This document shows, piece after piece, positions 58,172 through 64,000 of a stretch of 64,000 nucleotides of DNA. A program made the position numbers and the translations under genes. Source of the stretch: Globodera rostochiensis (taxonomy: Eukaryota > Nematoda > Chromadorea > Rhabditida > Heteroderidae). How positions within the stretch are numbered: position 1 is the first letter of the stretch; each line of letters opens with the position of its first letter. Where the stretch lies: contig JAEVLN010000011.1 of NCBI GenBank assembly GCA_018350325.1, positions 2,290,449 through 2,354,448 of the forward strand, read 5' to 3'. Under the pieces are notes generated by a model, which had not been told where the DNA came from, did not search any database, and saw only the letters and a program-made list of their open reading frames with translations.

Positions 58172-58322
58172 TCCCAGTCCCCTCTCCCCCAAATTCCCCG
58201 TCATTCAAATCCCCGTCACTCTTCCACCTCCCCCCAAATTCCCCGTCATTCAAATCCCCGTCCCTCTTCCACCTCCCCCCAAATTCCCCGTCTTCACTCC
58301 CCCCAAATTCCCCGTCATTCAA
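58172..58322. repeat. CCCCAAATTCCCCGTCATTC tandem array
   Basis: About three and a half units built from CCCCCCAAATTCCCCGTC, ATTCAAATCCCCGTC and CCTCTTCCACCT words in direct orientation. It is a simple minisatellite; no inverted partner was found nearby, unlike the terminal arrays of the elements. Confidence 0.85.
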
Positions 58323-58365
58323 TTTTCTGAGCTTTGTGAGGCTTCGAAAATCGCTTATTTGGATA

Positions 58366-58525
58366 ATTACTCCCACCCCAACAAACCATGACGATCATCG
58401 GCTGCTTCGGCAACAGTCCCTTTCCCAACACTTTGTGGAATCCGGCCCGAACCACGTCGATCACCGGCGCCTTGTCTGTCATTTCCGCGTACTGTTTGCG
58501 CGTCCGCTCCGTGCACAATGTCCGT
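58366..58525 (-). pseudogene. RPL27A fragment: 3' part of exon 2 plus start of intron 2
   Basis: The minus strand matches the RPL27A genes from TGCACGGAGCGGACGCGCAA to the end of exon 2 and continues into intron 2 (GGTTTGTTGGGGT), so it is a genomic, not processed, copy. The last codon before the donor is ATG instead of AAG. Exons 1 and 3 are absent here. Confidence 0.9.
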
Positions 58526-58788
58526 GTGGCACTTTGAAACTTCCTTATTCTTTTTAATCTTTTCTGTACATTTTGAAGGTTTTTTGTCTAAATGTCCCGA
58601 ATCCCACCGCTGAAGTCAAAAAAAAAAGTTGGGCAATAATGGGGAGCGAAGCATCCGAAACTGACATGCATTTCGACGAATTTCGAGCTGGGACCCGAAT
58701 CTGGTAATAGTGTACTGTAGTTTGTGGGCCCCCATAATAGCTGAGCTTTTTTTCGGAATCTCAAAAATGTTGGAAAGTCAGTTCATAT

Positions 58789-59876
58789 CAGGGATGGGCG
58801 GAAATTTATTTTCAAAAAACGGAAAAAGGAAAAACGGAAATATTTTTTTTAACGGAAAACGTAAAACGGAAAAAAGGGCCAAAAACAACGGAAAAACGGA
58901 AAACGGAAAAATTTCAAATAAAATAAAAAAATTATTTTTTTTTAAAATAATTTATTTAATAAATATTTTTCGAAATATTAACATTAGTTATTTTTAAAAA
59001 TTTTGAAGGATGTCTTTTTTTCGGCGGCCTTCTAAATCTATGGTGTCCGGACATTTGGCACATTGGACATTTGGCACACTAGTGAAAAAACGGACATTTG
59101 GCACACTGGGAGGGAAAAAGACGTTTCGCACACTGGACATTTGGCACACGGTCATTTCGCACACTAGTGAAAAAACGGACGTTTCGCACACTGGGGGGAA
59201 AAAGGACGTTTCACACATAAATTTCGCACACATTCAATAAAAGCTTGCAATATTTTAGATAGATGAATAAATTTGAAATTAAGCCAATGTTGAGTAATTT
59301 GGCTAAAATTGCACTCGAAATTTCAATAAATTATCAAAACAAACTCAAAAAACACAATGTCAACCTATTTTGGCCATCTTTTGGTGGTTCATAATTTTCT
59401 TCATAGTGGTTTCCGGCACAAACTTTTTGCGAATTCTTACTCAGCTCGACGAGAGGAATCGATTGGTAGTATTTTTATTCGAATCTGAACCATTCAATGT
59501 GCGAAATTTCCAGTGTGCCAAATGTCCTTTTTTCCCCCAGTGTGCCAAATGTCCTTTTTTCCCCCAGTGTGCCAAATGTCCGTTTTTCCACTAGTGTGCC
59601 AAATGTCCAATGTGCCAAATGTCAGTGTGCCAAATGTCCAATGTGCCAAATGTCCGATAGCCGTCGGGGATCTGAACCCCACCCACACTTATCTCCCCAC
59701 ACCAACCACTCACCATTACACCACAACCAAACAGAATTCCGATTCTCTAAAAATCCCATTCTTAGGGATGTATATTTTTTCCGGTTTTTTCCGTTAAAAA
59801 GGGCATTTTAACGGAAAACGGAAAAAAAGGGCCAAAAACAACGGAAAAACGGAAAACGGAATTCCGCCCATCCCTG
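58789..59876. mobile_element. hAT-type element with CAGGGATGGGCGGAA ends, carrying a nested element
   Basis: Terminal repeats CAGGGATGGGCGGAA and TTCCGCCCATCCCTG with the perfect 8-bp duplication GTTCATAT (58781-58788 and 59877-59884) fit hAT. Subterminal ACGGAAAAACGGAAAA words occur at both ends. Inside (about 59041-59660) sits a second inverted structure: arrays of GGACATTTGGCACACT / GTTTCGCACAC on the left and AGTGTGCCAAATGTCC on the right, opening with GGTGTCCGGACATTTGGCAC. Its right end is followed by a tRNA-like segment (59658-59730, minus). No transposase frame. Confidence 0.9.
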
Positions 59877-60437
59877 GTTCATATCTCGCCAAAACAAAAT
59901 GCCAACCAGATAATTGACGTTTTGAATTTTTGGCCTTTTTTGTTTTTGCATTTTTCTTTAAGACATTTCGGGAAAACGCCTAAAATAGAGACTAAAAAAC
60001 CCGTGAATTGCGAAAATATTCTCAAAAAGACCGAAGTAGGGATTTATAGGGACTAAAAAGTCGCTCGAATTCCTTTTTTTGTTTTCTCTCGTCAAACCCT
60101 GTCGCAAAAAATAGGTTAAACCCTAAAAATCCGGCCCCTCTATCAAGAATTTTGGTAATAGTTGGGCTGGTCCCCCCCATTTTTTGAAAAAATAAAAATA
60201 TTATTCAAAGTCAACTAAAAGGTGTTTCTAGAGGGTTTTCAGGGGCGTAGACTCCGAATCTGACATTTATTTCGACCAATTTCGAATCCCTCGGATCCAA
60301 ATAAGCGATTTTCACCTTGGGAAACTTTCGAATGGTATTTCATTTTTATTTATCAGAATTTGGCAAGTTAAAAGTTGTTGTTAGATGCTTTCTTTTCAGC
60401 AATCAATTTTTGGTTGTCACTTTAATTTCACAGAACA

Positions 60438-61720
60438 ATGGCAACTGCAAAAAAGAAGACGCGAAAGCTCAGAGGACACGTTTCACATGGCCACGGGCGT
60501 GTGGGCAAGCACCGGAAACATCCGGGCGGCCGCGGTAACGCCGGGGGACAGCATCACCACCGCATCAACTTCGACAAGTACCATCCTGGCTACTTTGGCA
60601 AGGTTTGCGCGCATTTTACTTTTGTTGTTGGGACGGTGCTTCTTTTGATAAAAATAAACAGAAATTGTAGAAACAAATGCGTGATTTCTATTGTTTGTGC
60701 CCTTTATTTACGGGACAACCATTTCCATGTCACGCAAAACCAAAGAAACAGTCGAGTTTTCGCTAGCACCTGCTTCGTTTTACACAAATGGCAGGAGTTT
60801 GATAGTAATTCTCGACACATCGATCCTAACAATGTCAATATTGGGGTATAAATTGTTTTGCCGGGACTGCAAAATTCATTAAAATATAACAATTTTACAA
60901 AAATGTTATTTTGCTTTTCCCTCGTTCAGGTCGGCATGCGCAACTTCCACGTGCGCAAGAACCACTACTATTGTCCAACCATCAACTTGGACAAATTATG
61001 GACACTGTGCACGGAGCGGACGCGCAAACAGTACGCGGAAGTGACGGACAAGGCGCCGGTGATCGACGTGGTTCGGGCCGGATTCCACAAAGTGTTGGGA
61101 AAGGGACTGTTGCCGAAGCAGCCGATGATCGTCAAGGTTTGTTGGGGTAGGCGTCTCCGAAAAGGACCAAAATTCTTGGAAATGTCGGTACTTTTTTTTG
61201 GTTTAGAGGCCGTTTTTTCGCGAATTTTTTCAAAAAATTATGCTTCCATCTTAGAAACGTGTCTCTAGGGGTATTCGGGGGCGTAGATCCAAATATGACC
61301 GCTGTTTGGACCGATTTTGAACCCCGAACCCGAAGGTCGGCAAGGTTTCTTGGGTAGGACTTCTTCGAAAAGGACCAAAATTCTTGAAAATGTCGTTACT
61401 TTTTTGGTTTATATGCGGTTTTTTTGCCGATTTTTTCAAAAAATTATGCTTCCATCTTAGAAACGTGTCTCTAGGGGTATTCGGGGGCGTAGATCCAAAT
61501 ATGACCGCTGTTTGGACCGATTTTGAACCCCGAACCCGAAGGTCGGCAAGGTTTCTTGGGTAGGACTTCTTCGAAAAGGACCAAAATTCTTGGAAATGTA
61601 TCGATTTTTGGGTCGATTTGAACTGAAAGCCACAATCCCTTTATCAAGGCCAAGTACTTCTCGCACACGGCGGAGGAGAAGATCCGGAAAGTGGGCGGCG
61701 CATGTGTTCTGGTCTCGTAG
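60438..61720 (+). CDS. rpl-27a: 60S ribosomal protein L27a (uL15), copy 2
   Basis: Same three-exon gene as copy 1: 60438-60602, 60930-61136 and 61649-61720. The 147-residue product appears identical; the exon 2 differences I noticed (for example CTATGGACATTG against TTATGGACACTG) are silent. Intron 2 is 512 bp instead of 45 bp because of tandem repeats. Splice sites and frame are intact, so this copy should be functional unless the enlarged intron disturbs splicing. Confidence 0.96.
61137..61648 (+). repeat. Tandem repeat of about 207 bp inside RPL27A copy 2 intron
   Basis: GAAAAGGACCAAAATTCTTG recurs at 61159, 61367 and 61573. Each unit contains TAGGGGTATTCGGGGGCGTA, TGACCGCTGTTTGGACCGAT and GAACCCCGAACCCGAAGG, so the dispersed GGGGCGTAGA repeat has been inserted and tandemly duplicated here. 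Confidence 0.9.
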
Positions 61721-62044
61721 ATGGCGACGAGGGGACGTTATGAGATGTGTTGTTGCTACAATATTTAATGATGGAATTTTGTTGTTGTTAAAATTTCATT
61801 GAAGCTTTATATTTTCAACGATTTGAGGCATCAAACTGTGAATGCTTCGACCTTAAAACTTGCAAAAGTCTTATGTTTTGATCAATTCGATTTCCAAAAC
61901 TGGGAATCGGCTCACATGCACAGTTTGGTCCTCGTTGTCTTTATCATTGGGTTTTTAATCCGAAGGAATGTTATTTTGAATTTGTTTATTCATTCCGTTT
62001 TAATGTTGCGTCACTTGACAGGATAATTGAGCATTCACAAACAA

Positions 62045-62679
62045 ATGGCATCCAACCAGGAGCTTGCTTGCATTTACGCGGCTTTGGCCCTCCAGGACGA
62101 CGGGGTTCCCATTCAGGCGGAGAAGATTCAGGCAATGGTCGAATCTGCGGGTGTTTCGGTTGAGCCGTTCTGGGCGGGGCTGTACGCAAAGGCCCTTCAG
62201 GGCGTTGATGTGAAGGTGTGCGTTAGATCGAAAGGAACTAATGGAAGGCAATGGCGGAGAATTGGGTTCCGGACAAAATTTTTCGACCAAATCCCGGCCC
62301 TAATTCGAACAATTTTTCAAAAGATCTAATTTTCCAGATTATTTTTGGCCTTAAAATCATTCAATAAGCACAAACTTGCAACTAAAAAGCAAAAAATGAT
62401 CGAATGGGTTCGTGCAGAAATTAAACGTGCATTTAAACTAATTTGGGTCTGGGGCCGAAACATTGAATGGGCAAATTAGCATAATTAACTAATTTTGTCT
62501 CCAAGGCACTGATCTACAACATTAGCTCCGGTGTTGGCAGTGCGCCCGCGGCGGCGGCGGTGGCGGCTCCGTCGGCGGGCGGTGGGGCGGCCGCCCCGGC
62601 AGCGGTCAAAGAGGAGAAGAAAAAGGAGGAACCCAAAGACGAATCCGACGATGACATGGGCTTTGGTCTTTTCGACTAA
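62045..62679 (+). CDS. 60S acidic ribosomal protein P1, copy 2
   Basis: Exons 62045-62215 and 62506-62679 encode the same 114-residue P1 protein as copy 1, including the [18 protein letters not shown] tail. The one intron difference I noticed is a single missing A after GATCTAA. Intact. Confidence 0.97.
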
Positions 62680-62858
62680 TCACACAATGTCGTTCCAATG
62701 TTCTTTGTTGATTGTTAAATATTTTGGATGAAGCAAAAAATTTTGTTTGCGAGTTACATTTGGACGGTTTTGGCAGAGACGGGCGTGAATGGGACCTCGA
62801 AGTGTACGGGATCTGGGCGTCTCTGCCATTAAATTTTGCCTCATTGAATGTCTAGAAC

Positions 62859-63244
62859 GGACGAGTATCAACTCGTTCCCCTTTGCCCAACTTTTTTGAA
62901 CTTTTTGCATTATAACTTTTTTTTCTAGCGAACCAAATAATTTATTTTTGGTATCATTCGAAAGCAAACACTCAGTAGAAGCTATTAACAAGCAAAAGCT
63001 AACCGATTGGCCGAATGGCAAAAAAGTTATGGCCATTCTGGTCACAAAACTCAAACTTTCTGATTTTCGGGCCATAACTTTTTTGTCATTTGGCCAATCG
63101 GTTAGCTTTTGCTTGTTAATAGCTTCTACTGAGTGTTTGCTTTCGAATGATACCAAAAATAAATTATTTGGTTCGCTAGAAAAAAAGTTATAATGCAAAA
63201 AGTCCAAAAAAGTTGGGCAAAGGGGAACGAGTTGATATTTTACC
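62859..63244. mobile_element. Foldback element (386 bp) with 9-bp target-site duplication
   Basis: The 9-bp duplication GTCTAGAAC (62850-62858 and 63245-63253) flanks a long inverted repeat. The left begins GGACGAGTATCAACTCGTTC; the right ends GAACGAGTTGATATTTTACC. Matching arms continue through TTGCATTATAACTTTTTT, TTTGGTATCATTCGAAAGC and GCAAAAGCTAACCGATTGG. The equivalent place in block 1 (about 41278) has a single GTCTAGAAC and no insert. A 9-bp duplication with long inverted arms suggests a Mutator-like or foldback origin. Open frames across it only reflect the palindrome. Confidence 0.9.
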
Positions 63245-63400
63245 GTCTAGAACCACCAGTTCTGGAATCTCTCCAAGGTGTCCCAAAATTACAATGCGGT
63301 TTTAATTCGGGGAAAAGATGACTGAGTGCGTGTGAAATTCTTTAACGACCGTAAATTTTTGAAAACCCCAATATAAAATTAATTGCGTTTAAAATCCGAT

Positions 63401-63589
63401 TCATTCGCTTTTTTCTCCCTCTGTTCCATTTTCATCGGTCGGCTTTATGTTCTTTGTGAGCAGTTCAAATGCCTCCTGGTCGGTGTAGGAATCGGCGTCC
63501 AATGGTAGAAGCATCGGATGAGAGTGCACCAGACACGTGGCCAAAGGCAGCCAAAAACGCTTATCCTTCGGGATGTCCGCCGCGTCAAC
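63401..63589 (-). CDS. TMEM70-like 3' exon, duplicated copy (gene continues or is cut off)
   Basis: The minus-strand exon encodes VDAADIPKDKRFWLPLATCL to the stop, with the C-terminus GEKSE instead of GEKNE. Its acceptor TTTAG is kept. No upstream exon is seen between 63590 and the window end, and the intron region diverges from copy 1 after about 63690, so this may be an orphan exon from the segmental duplication or the end of a full second gene beyond the window. Confidence 0.75.
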   Translation of the reverse strand, partial: VDAADIPKDKRFWLPLATCLVHSHPMLLPLDADSYTDQEAFELLTKNIKPTDENGTEGEKSE

Positions 63590-64000
63590 CTAAACTTTTT
63601 TTTGTTAAAAATTGCCACTAAATACAAATATAGAAAAATCCGGTGCAGGCTGGACTTCTCCCATTCCTAAAAGGCTTCAAAAAATTTCCGCATTTCTTCT
63701 ATATAATGTTATTTGATTTATTGTAATATAATATTATTTTTATGCGATTAAATTTCAACTGTTTCCTCGGTTTTTGATTTCCCCCACCCCCGAACCTCGA
63801 GGTCTGGCTCCACGCTTGGCTACCCCTGCAAAAACCTAGCAAAAATATTACTTTTTAATGGTAAACAACGTTTAATGGGGCAGTCAAATCTTTATTCAAC
63901 TTTTAACCAAATATCAAGCCAAAAACAATTTATTTTGAGTTTTTTGGGGAGTTGAAAATTGGGCACTGTTTCAGAAGATTTTCAAATTTGAGGGTAAAAT
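63590..64000. other. Window end: intron or intergenic
   Basis: The first ~65 bases match the intron of the TMEM70-like gene and form the empty site for the block 1 insertion. Around 63780-63830 a C-rich stretch with TGGCTACCCC resembles the right end of the hAT-like family. No gene is seen. Confidence 0.4.

Larger units (their letters stand above)
58735..63660 (+). repeat. Segmental duplication, copy 2
   Basis: Second copy of the RPL27A-RPLP1-TMEM70 3'-exon block described at 38885-41680, same orientation. It is interrupted by the element at 58789-59876, diverged at about 60011-60290, expanded in RPL27A intron 2 and interrupted again at 62859-63244. Confidence 0.9.

Noticed and set aside
47915..59660. 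Direct arrays of short repeats as CRISPR arrays
   Set aside because: Units are contiguous or have irregular tiny gaps rather than unique spacers of constant length, they are paired in inverted orientation, and the genome is eukaryotic.
62680..63207. Long minus-strand open frame of 175 codons
   Set aside because: It reads through both arms of the foldback element, so its two halves repeat each other in mirror form, and it overlaps the RPLP1 3' end. It is an effect of the palindrome, not a gene.

Overview
The window looks like nuclear DNA of a nematode. The evidence is a complete cuticle collagen gene, a chondroitin-proteoglycan-4 type secreted protein, many small secreted Cys-rich proteins, interrupted genes with GT-AG introns of about 45-60 bp plus at least one GC-AG intron, and short nematode-telomere-like TTAGGC motifs. 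GC-rich exons sit in AT-rich, homopolymer-rich non-coding DNA. A plant-parasitic tylenchid (cyst-nematode-like) is my best guess, but that is inference. All exon models below were rebuilt by hand from reading frames, splice sites and remembered family motifs; no search was run.

Layout. 1-7.3 kb: one small membrane protein (minus), otherwise non-coding. 7.36-12.1 kb: a 13-exon glucosylceramidase (GBA-like) gene whose acid/base Glu is Gln and whose exon 5 has a one-base frameshift. 13.3-14.5 kb: decayed cytochrome P450 pieces in both orientations. 15.4-16.9 kb: cuticle collagen with TATA box. 18.1-18.7 kb: a 131-bp-arm inverted repeat. 19.05-22.2 kb: nine-exon aminergic GPCR (minus). 22.2-27.5 kb: no gene seen. 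27.5-32 kb: a cluster of secreted-protein genes, including a two-domain 8-Cys protein. 36.0-38.8 kb: a candidate secreted peptide precursor and a CPG4-like gene. 39.3-41.1 kb: ribosomal protein genes RPL27A and RPLP1. 41.4-44.5 kb: TMEM70-like and TMEM199/Vma12-like genes in tandem on the minus strand. 44.6-49.6 kb: nested non-autonomous transposons, a decayed RPL27A fragment and a decayed M41-peptidase-like fragment. 49.9-55.1 kb: a full 16-exon ER glucosidase II alpha gene with transposons in its introns. 55.6-60.3 kb: more transposons and M41/RPL27A fragments. 60.4-63.6 kb: a second copy of the RPL27A-RPLP1-TMEM70(3' exon) block.

Themes. The genes cover glycan/lipid handling (GBA, glucosidase II), cuticle and extracellular matrix (collagen, CPG4), translation (RPL27A, RPLP1) and rotary ATPase assembly (TMEM199 for the V-ATPase, TMEM70 for mitochondrial ATP synthase). 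The most unusual content is a group of 0.4-1.1 kb elements, mostly flanked by clear 8-9 bp target-site duplications, whose ends are inverted arrays of a short repeat unit that differs from element to element while some internal cores are shared. The segmental duplication provides empty sites that confirm two of the insertions as real transposition events.
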